Below are positions 54,703-64,000 of a stretch of DNA of 64,000 nt, one piece after another. Positions within the stretch are counted from its first letter, which is position 1; the number at the start of each line of letters is the position of its first letter. The stretch is from positions 73,524,767 through 73,588,766 of the forward strand of contig OY720346.1 in assembly GCA_963082975.1 (NCBI GenBank). The letters run 5' to 3'. Made by a program: the position numbers and the translations under genes. The DNA is from Labia minor (Eukaryota; Arthropoda; Insecta; Dermaptera; Spongiphoridae). A model generated the notes under the pieces. It was not told the origin of the DNA. It saw only the letters and a program-made list of their open reading frames with translations, and did not search any database.

Positions 54703-55245
54703 CCTCAGCTCATTTTGAAATAATAAGTTTACCAAATCTCTCTCTCTCTATATATAAATATATTTATATATATAGAGTTTTGTGATTGTAGGATCAATTT
54801 CTGTAATAATTTGTTTAGGCATAAATCGTCGAATTTCCTGAGCGAAAATCAATGGTAATTTTGATTCTCTCATTTGTCACTCTTCATTGTGTCAAGTAAA
54901 TCAGAGGATTTGTCTGTCCACAAATGAATGAATGAATGAATGGATCAAGATCGAGTCAGCTGGCCTTCTATTCCGGGATGGCTTGCCTCTCTGTCCCATA
55001 TAAACATCCACTTTGCGAGATGCGATTTACGAGCCTCGCCTTTGCTCTAGTGGACATGCATGGCTTAACGAAGCCTGCCCAACAGATTCATCGCGGCTGT
55101 TGAATGCACTCCCGAACACTTGACCACCCACTAGCCAACACCGATAAAGCCCCTTGTTTATCTCTTTAATAAACATACAAAACAACACTCGAACCGTCAC
55201 TCCGACATTCACCGATTCCAATGTGTCAATCTATATTTTTATTAA

Positions 55246-55279
<34 letters not shown>

Positions 55280-55444
55280 AATATATATTTTATCTGCGTG
55301 GGATTTATAAGATATATAGATAGAAATGGATATCAAATTATATATAATATTTTAATATTTTGATACACATTTGATAATTTTCAATAGTATTTTATATAGT
55401 ACTGTTTAAAAAAATATCCATAAATTAAAGATTATAAAATTATT
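54703..55444. other. Unique-looking complex patch
   Basis: 54800-55230 is GC-richer and non-repetitive except for a GAAT run (54926-54942). The minus-strand frame 55221-55027 (64 codons) starts at TTG and has no known domain. A TTA microsatellite follows at 55240-55278. It could be a regulatory region or exon, but I see no supported splice pair. Confidence 0.3.
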
Positions 55445-55660
55445 AAGTGATTCTCAATCTATTTTTTTACCGCGGCACACTTATAACGGTTTAAAAATTT
55501 GACGGCACACAAAGAAAAAGATAAAGTTTGCCATATTGAAAAAAGTGGTCCCAAAAACGGTTTACATTTTTTTTAGAACCATAATGGAAAAATTTAGAAA
55601 AAAAAGTCGGAAATGTTTAAGAGCCTCATAATCTCGCGGCACAGTGGTTGAGAATCACTG
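55445..55660. mobile_element. hAT MITE (GCGGCACAC type), copy 3
   Basis: Both ends are present (AGTGATTCTCAAT and GAGAATCACTG), with GCGGCACAC words inside. It is shorter than copy 1. It contains the shared cassette (AAAAAGTCGGAAATGTTTA) at 55605-55620. No convincing 8-bp duplication was found. Confidence 0.75.
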
Positions 55661-55853
55661 ATCTATATATTGATTTAAAAAGTATATCACACACATACAT
55701 ATATAATGTATAATAAAATAATATTATCCAAAAAATCTTAAAAATCTATTATTGATATTGATATTTACAAATTTTAGTAAATAATATTTTTATGAATCCT
55801 AAAAACGTATCAAAACATCTAATAGTTTTTTTAAATCAAAATTTGAATTTTTT

Positions 55854-56092
55854 ACTATCTCGCCACAGATAGTATTCCGATCACGAAAATTTTTTATGAT
55901 GAGATTTTGATGTTTGTATACGTTTTGAAGGTTCCTGAATGATTTTCACTAAGAGGTTGAGAAAAATGTCTGTGTGTGTGTGTGTATGTGTATATGTATG
56001 AAGACAAGATTATGCAAAAACGGTTTGAGCTATATAGACAAGATTACGCAAAAACGGATTGAGCTAGAATCATGAAATTTGGTATAATAATA
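55854..56092 (+). mobile_element. HINE-like repeat, family 1, 5' fragment (copy k)
   Basis: Starts ACTATCTCGCCACAGATAGT, GT microsatellite at 55973-55985. A local duplication of AGACAAGATTA-GCAAAAACGG follows (56002 and 56036). Stops after AAATTTGGTATA and passes into an ATA repeat. Confidence 0.65.
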
Positions 56093-56479
56093 ATAATATT
56101 TTTGATAGAGTGAACCAGGACGGCATTAAAATCAGTAATTATTAAAATATAAAATATTATATATATGTACTTATTAAATGAAAATAAAGTTGTAATATTG
56201 TATTAATATCCTAAAAACAGTGTTATAAGTGAAATATAAACTGACCAGAAAAAAGATTATTATTTATTTATATAATATTTTTTAAAGTAGCGAGATGCTG
56301 GTTAATGCATTAGATACTGTAGATGTATATAGAAATTCTCACCTCTTTTTTAATATTTTTGATAATTTTTTCTTTTTTTTTAGATTTTTATCTTTGTATA
56401 TTTATTTATTTTATTATTTGTGGTATAAGGCAACAAAGACCTTAGAAAAAATCGATATAAATTTTCCTATTTTTACCAT

Positions 56480-56851
56480 CTCGAGTCAAGATTACGCTAA
56501 AACTGTTGGAACTAGAATAATGCAATTTGGTACACGGGCATTATTCAAAATTCTTAGTTTTCTAACAACTTTTGAGAAATGTAGCTCTTTCGGAAGAGAG
56601 TCATTACCTAAAACTGCTATATATAAAATTTCGGCTTGATTGAAAAGCTGAAAGTACCGAAATTAATTTTTTAACACGTTGACTGGCAATCACGCGCCAG
56701 CACGTGTTGTGGTGCCATCAACAAAGAGCCAAACACGCACTGATTTAATAAATATTATTTATTAATTTTAATTTATAATATATAAATTTAATTTAAATAT
56801 ATTATATGTTAATTAACCCAATTCAAATTTGCGAGATAGTCGAGTGGAGAC

Positions 56852-56858
<7 letters not shown>
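56480..56858 (+). mobile_element. HINE-like repeat, family 1, 3' part (copy l)
   Basis: Picks up at AAGATTACGCTAAAAC and continues to GCGAGATAGT, the hairpin and CCAGA before a T run. It overlaps copy k in family coordinates, so it is a separate copy. Confidence 0.65.
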
Positions 56859-56882
<24 letters not shown>

Positions 56883-57119
56883 ATAAATAACAATTTTGAA
56901 AAATTTAAAGTCAAAGGAATTTATTTCCTTGAAAGTTATCCAGTTGTTTTAAATTCTTTTTAGAAAGTTTCATAAATGTAAAGCGAAATATTTTCTTTAA
57001 ACTTAAAAAGACAAAGATGAAGGGTATTTCATCTTTAATCCCTTATAGACCAATTATTATAAAATATTTAAAATATAGTAATAATTTTGGCAATTGTTGA
57101 CAGTAGAGATCTAAATTTA

Positions 57120-57540
57120 GAGTTTGGTCAAACTTCGGGCCTGTCTGTGCGAGGTGCAAATTTAACATCAAAAATGCCTGATCGGAATGGACGAAACAAA
57201 TATTTTTTGTAATTAGCTGTTACGGTATCAGTACCATAAAGACCATTCATTATTTCAGCCGCCTGGCTTGCATTTTTGCCTTTATCAAAGAAAAACTGTA
57301 AAATGTATCGAATTTTCTCTTTGTTGACTCCAATTTTTAACACCCTGTAACTCACAACTGAATGGACAAAACAAAAAACAACAAAAATTTTTTTTTAGTT
57401 TGAAATGTCATCTAGACAACAAGCATAAATTTGAAATTGTTTGATCGATACTTTACGAGATATCGTTTACACTACAGCCATCTACCGAAAAAATAATGGA
57501 TTTCTTTTTTCTCAACCAATATTACGTTACTTTATAATTC
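57120..57540 (-). pseudogene. mariner remnant (copy 6), N-terminal part
   Basis: The minus-strand frame 57355-57128 reads like a mariner transposase start: EKIRYILQFFFDKGKNA, SQAAEIMNGLYG, then RPFRSGIFDVK and APRTDRPEV. It stops shortly afterwards. Upstream (57380-57530) is A/T-rich sequence of the type found in mariner 5' regions. The rest of the element is missing. Confidence 0.65.
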
Positions 57541-58616
57541 TTCATATTCGTATTTTTTATCGATATTTTATTATAATTACAAAGAGTTGGCTTTGGATAA
57601 AATTTTAGTTGGAGTTTCCAAAGTTCAAGAATTAAATATAGAGATTCTATAATTTCTAAAACAAGAAAAAATAGCTTTATCTATAAGATCTATAATAATA
57701 CAATAAAATAATATATCTATTTATTGAAATAACAAACATGATGAAAAACATTATTAATAATAATATACTTTTAATTATTCATTATCCGAATTAATATGAA
57801 ATAGTAGAAATAGGTGACTAAATAAAGTTGATTATAATAAACCAATTAAATAACTTGATGAAAATTAAACAAAACCTTTGTGCTATTCAATAGGCTGGCT
57901 CTCTTTGTAATGCTTTGTACAAATGCTAATAGAGCATTATCATCATTAGGAATCTTTTTAAAATTTATGATTGTAAATAAAATGAGTATTTATTAACTGT
58001 TTAATAAAATATCATAAATCAATTATTATTTAAATAATAAATTACACAATTAATATAGAATATTGTTAAAATTGGAATGGGTTGGTGGTGGCAAAGGTAA
58101 ATTTCCTAAACTGACTTTCAAAATGAGTAACTGCAAAGATAGAACAAACCACGATTCAGAGAGCTCTTAAGAAAATTCAAATTAAGGACAAATATAATAA
58201 ATAACTATGCAAAAGAGGAAAATATTATTTTAAAGTTGAAGAATTATAAGAGTATATATGTATGTATTATTATTATTGAAAACGCGCGGGGGCCACAAAT
58301 TAATGGAAATAAAGATAATTTTGGGAAAAAATAACTCTGACCCTATGTACAAATATGAGTAGAAAAATAAAAGACCCAGTTTGTAAAAAAAGGGTCTCAC
58401 GCACTTGAAAATAAACGAAAAATGTTGATAAAATTAAATAAAATTATTAAATGAATTAAATTAATAGAAATAAATTTTGATCTTGTGTAAACCGTATATA
58501 AAAAATATGCAAAATATGGAAAATGATGATTGGATAAAGCTAATAAAGAAAATTGGAAGAGACCCCGCGAAACAATGATATAATAATAATAATTTATCCA
58601 AATGAAAAGTTTAAAG
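57541..58616. other. AT-rich stretch, nothing recognised
   Basis: No genes or element ends. The phrase GAAAACGCGCGGGGGCCAC at 58277-58295 is an isolated GC-rich island. Confidence 0.45.
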
Positions 58617-58624
58617 GTTTAAAG

Positions 58625-59088
58625 CAGTGGCGCGCAACCCGTGGGTCACGACCCCTATGGGGGTCGCGAGAAAAATTTTTTGGACGGCCAAATTTGAAGA
58701 AGTTTATATCAGGGGCCGGCAACCAGGTTGCCCCCAAAGCCTTTTCAATTATTACTAAAAAAAAGGAAACATTTGCGAGTTTTTTTCAATTTCTACAATA
58801 TAGTTCTAAACAATACCTCCCTTACTATCGTCGGTCGGTAAAAATAGGTAAAATGATTTTGCGGTCAGGACCTTAAACATTTGCGTATTTTCGAAATGTG
58901 CCCGACTATTGAAAAAGGTTGCCGACCCGTGCTTTATATAACAATAAAAAGAACCTTTAATAAAAGAAAATTTCAGAAATAGTTTCATTTTAACTACTTT
59001 GAAAAACCTCTACTATCTACTCAGGGGTCGCGACAAATTTTTTCAAAAAAATGGGGGTCGCAAATGAAGAAAGGTTGCGCATCCACTG
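58625..59088. mobile_element. hAT MITE (outer) with a nested hAT MITE
   Basis: Ends CAGTGGCGCGCAACC and GGTTGCGCATCCACTG. Flanks GTTTAAAG (58617-58624) and GTTTAAAT (59089-59096) match at 7 of 8. GGGTCGCGA words lie inside both ends. A second hAT MITE occupies 58710-58931. Confidence 0.85.
58710..58931. mobile_element. hAT MITE (inner), containing a HINE family-2 fragment
   Basis: Ends CAGGGGCCGGCAACC and GGTTGCCGACCCGTG. Flanks GTTTATAT and CTTTATAT match at 7 of 8. Inside, 58808-58843 carries the family-2 5' end (CCTTACTATCGTCGGTCGGT), giving three levels of nesting. Confidence 0.82.
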
Positions 59089-59096
59089 GTTTAAAT

Positions 59097-59540
59097 TAAC
59101 AGAACGATGAAGTTTGATTTTATATATCAAAAAGTAAAACAATTTAATAAAAAATAAGGCAATTTAAGCATCTAAAGAGTCTAAAGTCAGAGTTACATAA
59201 ACAGAAATTAATTTTAAATAAAATTGAAACCAAAAATTTATAGCCAAGCAACTCGTCTTGATTAATGCTATAATGTTAATGCTATGGGAGGCCACACTTG
59301 TTTTCTCTAAGACATTTAAACCAAGAAAAAAGACGAGGACACCATTTCATGACTTCAGCTGAACTATAAAAATTAGAAGTGAGAGTTTTATTCAAAAATA
59401 TAAACCCCTGAAAGTTCTCTTTGCTTTTCTGAAAGTTACTTTATTAATTACCATCTTCTATAATATTGAAATCACATAAAAGTTATTAAATACTTATTAA
59501 TTAAGTATTACACATAATTAATTTTTAAATAAAAAATGAG
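59097..59540. other. AT-rich stretch
   Basis: A moderately complex phrase lies at 59280-59410. 59364-59520 resembles 59900-60060 (AAGTGAGAGT-TTATTCAAAAATA, ACCATCTT-TATAATATTGAAATCA), a direct repeat flanking the HINE copy at 59541-59895. Confidence 0.45.
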
Positions 59541-59895
59541 CTGTGGCCAGGCACAGAACCGACCGACGATTTAAAATAAATTAATTTCCAAACATTATAT
59601 ATATAAAGTAAAAAAAAAAAATTTAAAACTTGAATTAAAATGATTAAATTATATTATCTTGGTTTTTATATTTATAGTTTAATTACTCAATTATTAATTA
59701 CTACTATATTTTAAGTGAAGTATTTTCCGACAATGAATATAAAATTAATACTTTGTAAACTTCCACTTCCGTTAAGCCGTTCAAGCTATACACGTTTATA
59801 CGGTCACACAATGGACAGACGGACAGACATGTAAAAATCTCCACTTGTGAAATTTGGTGTGAAAACAATACCTTTCCTTCCTATCGTCGGTTGGT
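59541..59895 (-). mobile_element. HINE-like repeat, family 2, subfamily B, copy h, between long direct repeats
   Basis: On the minus strand it starts ACCAACCGACGATAGG and ends TCGTCGGTCGGTTCTG with hairpin and CAGCTCATTTT. It is much shorter in the 5' half than copy d. The sequences on both sides (59364-59520 and 59900-60060) are near-copies of each other. Confidence 0.65.
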
Positions 59896-60881
59896 AAAAA
59901 TTAGAAGTGAGAGTATTATTCAAAAATACCAACCCATTAAAGATCTCTTTGCTTTTGAAAGTTTATTAATTACCATCTTTTATAATATTGAAATCATCAT
60001 TAAAAGTTATTTAATACTTATTAAATAAGTACTACACATAATTACTTTTTATAAATAAAAAATATATAAAACCAACAAAGTGGAAATATTTTTGTTGAAT
60101 ATGTATCGGATAGAAAAATATAATATTTCTTCACTATTATTTCATAGAAATAATAATAGAATGCTATTTTATAAATGTATAGGTATCTATATCTATAATC
60201 TAAGTGAAATTTATTTCGATTTTCAATTATAATTCAAATAAAAAGTAAAAAAATGTATTGAGAGACAATAAAACACAAAGAGATCTTTTCTTTTTAAAAT
60301 AAGTCTTTAAAATATTTAATCCTATAATACTGAAAATTTTTTAGATTTTATTTAATGTAGTTTAATATGTTATTATATATATATAAAGGTTATATTATAT
60401 ATATATAAAGGTTATATCTTCTTTATATAAGATTCAGGAAATTGTCTAATCTGAAATCCCATAAGATATTTCCATAATGGATTGATTCTCAAATGCAAAA
60501 TTGTTAAACAATTGGATTGGCATCAAATTAGATCTTAACTAGAATCAAAATGGATTTGCCCTGAATCGTTTGAACTAGGTCGACGTAATCTGCATATCTA
60601 TTTGCCCTTTTAAGACCACATAGCAATTCATATTTGCTATAAATATTTAGACTAAAATCTATTACAATTTCTTGTTGTTATGTATATACTCGTATATGTA
60701 TTCCAATGTTATAGAAATAATAGACATTAACTTAATTAAAAATTCATGAAAAAGAGATTATATATATTATTATAAATTTAAAAAGAACACCGAAATATAA
60801 TAATATCATTTTAAATTAATTTAATGTTATTTTAATGAAAAATTACCATTTATTCATTTTACATAAATAGTTTTTTTCTAT
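59896..60881. other. AT-rich stretch with a direct repeat and a small tandem repeat
   Basis: The first 160 bp repeats 59364-59520. A tandem duplication of TTATATATATATAAAGG lies at 60372-60417. 60460-60660 is slightly more complex with no recognisable coding. Confidence 0.45.
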
Positions 60882-60895
60882 ATATTATATGTATA

Positions 60896-61179
60896 AAAAA
60901 ACTTCTGACTTTTGTAACTCCTACGCATGGACAACGTCTATCAAGTCGGTTATTTCAATTAGGTGTCCTATGATCAGTAAAACGGGTCCTATCAACCTTT
61001 ACCTTGATTTCCTTGTTCGGAGGCGCTATCAAGTAGCTTTCTCAATTTTGGTTCCGGAGGCTGGGTTGGCTTCGACATATAGACCCTAGCTAAAGAAGTT
61101 CCCTTGCCAGGCCCGGACTTGAACCCTGGACCACGAGAATATGAGCCAGCTACGCTACCTCCTACCCTGAGGCGCCTTC
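60896..61179 (-). mobile_element. tRNA-derived SINE, copy 3
   Basis: In inverse orientation, with the T-run tail at the left and GGCGCC head at the right (61171-61176). The 14-bp direct repeat ATATTATATGTATA (60882-60895 and 61180-61193) is exact. The 66-codon plus-strand frame here is a SINE translation. Confidence 0.88.
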
Positions 61180-61207
61180 ATATTATATGTATATCTACAT
61201 TATACAT

Positions 61208-61522
61208 TAGGGGTGGACAACCCGCGGCCCGCGTGCACATAAATAATAATATTTAAAATTTATATGGTGGTCGACCCTTATTCAAATGTTTTAATGATAT
61301 TTATCAAAATATTGAGTTATTTCTAATGACATTCATTACTAAAGTATAAATAACATACTAAAAACATATTTTTTGGTCAATTGTGGTTATTTAATGATAA
61401 ATTTTCTTCCCCGTTTTCGGAAAACATAATTTTCATTTACCTACAAAACCAATTGTAATGGCCCGCTTAAGTTTGGTTGTTTTCAATTTTGGCCCGCATT
61501 ACAAAAAGGTTGCCCATTCCTG
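61208..61522. mobile_element. hAT MITE (GCGGCCCGC type)
   Basis: Ends TAGGGGTGGACAACC and GGTTGCCCATTCCTG, with GCGGCCCGCG and TGGCCCGC inside. No clear 8-bp duplication survives. Termini resemble but do not equal those of 9002-9309. Confidence 0.65.
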
Positions 61523-61693
61523 ATCTATTTATATTATTATTGAATTTCATTTTATTTAATGTAAAACTTTATTATATAGATATAGAATTGTTTTATTAAA
61601 ACTGTTTGGTTAATAAATGTAATTAACTAATAAAGTAGAAAAATCTCTACTAGAAATATTTTTTTCCACCTGTATATTTTATAGACAAATAAG

Positions 61694-62259
61694 CTGGAGT
61701 GTCTCTACTGGATTATCTCGCAATTTGAATTGGTTTAAATAACATAATATATTATATTTAAATTAAATTTAATTAATTATAAATTATAAATTAAAATTAA
61801 TAAATAATATTTATTAAACCAGCGCATGTTTGGCTCTTTGTTGATGGCACAACGTCAAGTGTTAAAAAATTAACTTTGGTACTTTCAAGCTGAAATTCTT
61901 TATATAGCAGTTTTATACAATTTTTAATCATGTAAAAAACTATCAAACATATATCTTTATTTTTACGGTCACTTTAGAGTAAAAAAAATCAAAACGTTGT
62001 AGGTAATGACCCTCTTCCGGTTGAGCTACATTTCTCAAAAGTTGATAGAAAACTACGAATTTTGAATAATGCCCGTATACCAAATTTCATGATTCTAGCT
62101 CAAACCGTTTTTGCGTAATCTTGTCTAGCTACATACACACATACACACATACACACACAGACATTTTTCTCAAACTTAGTGAAAATGATTCAGGGACCTT
62201 CAAAACGTATAAAAACATCAAAATCTCAACATCGAAATTTTTCGTGATCGCGAGATAGT
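61694..62259 (-). mobile_element. HINE-like repeat, family 1, copy m (near full length)
   Basis: Left: CTGGAG, hairpin and ATTATCTCGC. Right: TCGTGATCGCGAGATAGT, where the usual 5' hairpin has collapsed to one arm. CA/CATA microsatellite at 62131-62160. Confidence 0.75.
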
Positions 62260-63205
62260 AAAAAGTTAAGAATTTTTTTGCATGTATCCTTTTATATGCT
62301 TGAAAATGAAATGCATGATAGTCTTTTTTTAGTAGAACAAAACATTGGTTGCCGTCATCTCATAAATGGTAAGATAATTCTCTATTTAGCTTCAGGCAAA
62401 GGCTGTAGATAACAGTTAAGACTCAATGATAAGCAGAAGGGTTGGATGGCAAGGAGGTGTGTATGTGTGGGGGTGGGAGGGGTTCAAGTTGTATGGCAAG
62501 AGCGAGAAGATGGATGGCACCCGACCAAAGTCTATGGGTCGGAGGTCGCAACGTTAAGGCACTCCATCGCTCCCCCCTCCCCCACCACCCCCATTCGCCC
62601 ATACTTTGCCCTTCCACCGTTGGTTCTTGTGCTGTCCGCGCAACTCGCGAACGAATTATAGCCTCGACATTCAGACGATGCCGTCTTTAATAAATTACGC
62701 CAAACACACTGAAAATGGGTGGAAAAAAAGACGTCGGGTAAGAGAGATAGATCTAGAAAAATGAAATTCCAGGTGGGTTTTGGATGACAGCCGGTTGGGA
62801 ATTTAAATGAAAACAATTTTACTCGGAGACTTTCATAAATTCATTTTTCATAAAAAGCTCTTTTATTATTATTCTTACTTTATTTATTAATATTATTATT
62901 TCATTTCGAATATTTTATTTTATATATAAAATATTATATAAATATTTATAAGTATATATTTACTACTATGTTATATTGGTAAAAGACTAAATATATAAAA
63001 TTCTCTCCAAATACTAGAAAGTTTACCAGAAAAATAAAAACATTGACCTCAAGAATTCTACATAATCTTAAATTAAAGTGGGGTTAAATGAAGAGTGTCA
63101 TGAATGATAAAGGTCCCAAAATGTAATATTAGTAAGATAATTTTTTGAGTGTTTTTTTTTTAATTTTGTTTTTTATATTATAGAAATATTTATTTTTTAA
63201 AATGT
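62260..63205. other. GC-richer island then AT-rich stretch
   Basis: 62390-62790 is clearly GC-richer and more complex than its surroundings, including G-runs (62465-62482) and a C-run patch (62568-62592). Overlapping frames on both strands (82, 71 and 94 codons) do not resemble known proteins. A candidate first coding exon is noted separately. The rest is A/T-rich. Confidence 0.35.
62715..62737 (+). other. Candidate first coding exon start (speculative)
   Basis: AAAATGGG provides an ATG in a fair context at 62715, followed by seven codons (Met-Gly-Gly-Lys-Lys-Asp-Val) and a donor CGG/GTAAGA at 62737/62738. It lies at the 3' edge of the GC-richer island, where a transcription start could sit. 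Evidence is limited to signals. Confidence 0.2.
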
Positions 63206-63218
63206 TATACAATAATAT

Positions 63219-63476
63219 AAGGCGCCATTGGGTGTGTGGGTAGCGAACCTACCTCACATTCACATGGTCCCGGGTTCAAGTCCCGGGCCTGGCAAGGGAA
63301 TTTTCCTAACTGGGGTCTATGGGACGGAGTCAACCCAGCCTCCGGGAACAGCTACTTGATAGCGCCTCCGATCAAGAAAATCAAGGTAAAGGTTGAGAGG
63401 ACCCGTTCTACTGATCATAGGACACCTCATTGATATAACCGGCTTGCGTAGGACGTACAAAGTCAGAGGTTTTTTT
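63219..63476 (+). mobile_element. tRNA-derived SINE, copy 4
   Basis: Close to copy 1 in sequence, with a B-box-like GGTTCAAGTCC. It lacks about 12 bp before the tail. Flanked by a 13-bp duplication TATACAATAATAT / TATACAATTATAT (63206-63218, 63477-63489). Confidence 0.88.
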
Positions 63477-63489
63477 TATACAATTATAT

Positions 63490-63721
63490 TTATACAAATA
63501 TATTTATTTATATAATTCAATATTTAAATTTTTGTTTTTTTTTTGTTTTTTGAGATTTGTCTTTGTAAGGTACGTATTTTTCTTATATATATAAACTAGC
63601 CGTTCCCTGCATTATATGCTGCCGGGGGCATAAGAATCTTCTTAGAGGGACAGGCGGTTTCTAGCCCCACGAGATTGATTAATAATAATAATTTATAGGA
63701 AATTTTGTTTCAAATACTTAC
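63490..63721. other. AT-rich stretch with a possible rolling-circle 5' end
   Basis: TCTTATATATATAAAC at 63580-63595 followed by CTAGCCGTTCCC resembles the starts of rolling-circle elements, but no paired 3' end is in the window. Confidence 0.3.
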
Positions 63722-63723
63722 TA

Positions 63724-64000
63724 CATGGGCTGAAAAGTCCTGGGAATTTTCAATAGGTGACGCCACTAGAAAATGAACATGACTCATTTCGAGAGGCTCA
63801 TCTGTCACTAGTTGATGTATGAAGTATCATGACATTTCATCCATTCGTTTACAAGCTACAGTCGTTTGAATGACGCTACTTTCGCCTTCATAAGAAAATT
63901 GGAAAAAAAAGAATATCGCATCTTGATTAAACATTGTTTTTTAATGGTAAAAACTTGTGAACAATCATTGTAGTGGTTGCAGGAATGTTATTCCACATCT
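63724..64000 (+). mobile_element. mariner (copy 7), cut by the window end
   Basis: Starts CATGGGCTGAAAAGTCC after TA (63722-63723), a known style of mariner terminus. A plus-strand frame from about 63899 reads like a transposase N-terminus (EKKEYRILIKHCFLM) but has TTG in place of the expected ATG and a stop after about 25 codons (near 63973). The remainder is outside the window. Confidence 0.75.

Noticed and set aside
62423..62816. Four overlapping frames on both strands
   Set aside because: Stop-poor because of GC-richness; no recognisable protein and incompatible with each other.

Overview
This is an AT-rich stretch of animal nuclear DNA, most likely arthropod. The evidence is the mix of mobile elements: several mariner lineages, hAT-type MITEs, a BEL/Pao LTR retrotransposon, an R1-clade non-LTR element, tRNA-derived SINEs, and rolling-circle elements of the Helitron and Helentron kinds. 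I cannot name the species. I see no complete host protein-coding gene, no rRNA or canonical tRNA gene, and no CRISPR array or bacterial operon.

Layout. 1-9.5 kb: a Helentron-like repeat (family 2) carrying a SINE, a pogo-like MITE, a family-1 Helentron-like repeat and a hAT MITE. 9.5-18.5 kb: three internally deleted mariners, several hAT MITEs, a TA-flanked pogo-like element, a multi-level nest of MITEs, and one good candidate host exon (12525-12611, +). 18.5-23.9 kb: a recently inserted BEL/Pao element on the minus strand with LTRs that read as identical and one long ORF that has lost RNase H and the integrase core. 24-34 kb: more Helentron-like repeats, a cecropia-like mariner, a second candidate exon (29108-29200, +) and a tandem array derived from family-2 repeats. 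34.2-37.5 kb: a Helitron with recognisable ends that contains a decayed non-LTR element. 38-51 kb: a SINE sitting in the terminus of a pogo-like element, another pogo-like MITE, many Helentron-like copies and hAT MITEs. 51-53 kb: a 5'-truncated R1-clade element in the CA microsatellite of a Helentron-like repeat. 53-64 kb: nested hAT MITEs, further Helentron-like repeats, two SINEs, a GC-richer island with a possible first exon, and a mariner cut by the window end.

The main result is structural. Two unrelated interspersed families (about 13 and 7 copies, in both orientations) each have a 5' subterminal motif, a central microsatellite, the inverted copy of that motif near the 3' end, and a short 3' hairpin. 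This is the architecture of DINE-1/Helentron-associated elements. They supply much of the repeat scaffold here, and their microsatellites and T-rich edges serve as landing sites for other elements. The two candidate exons lie on the same strand and have compatible phase, so much of the window may be intron of one large gene; this is inference.
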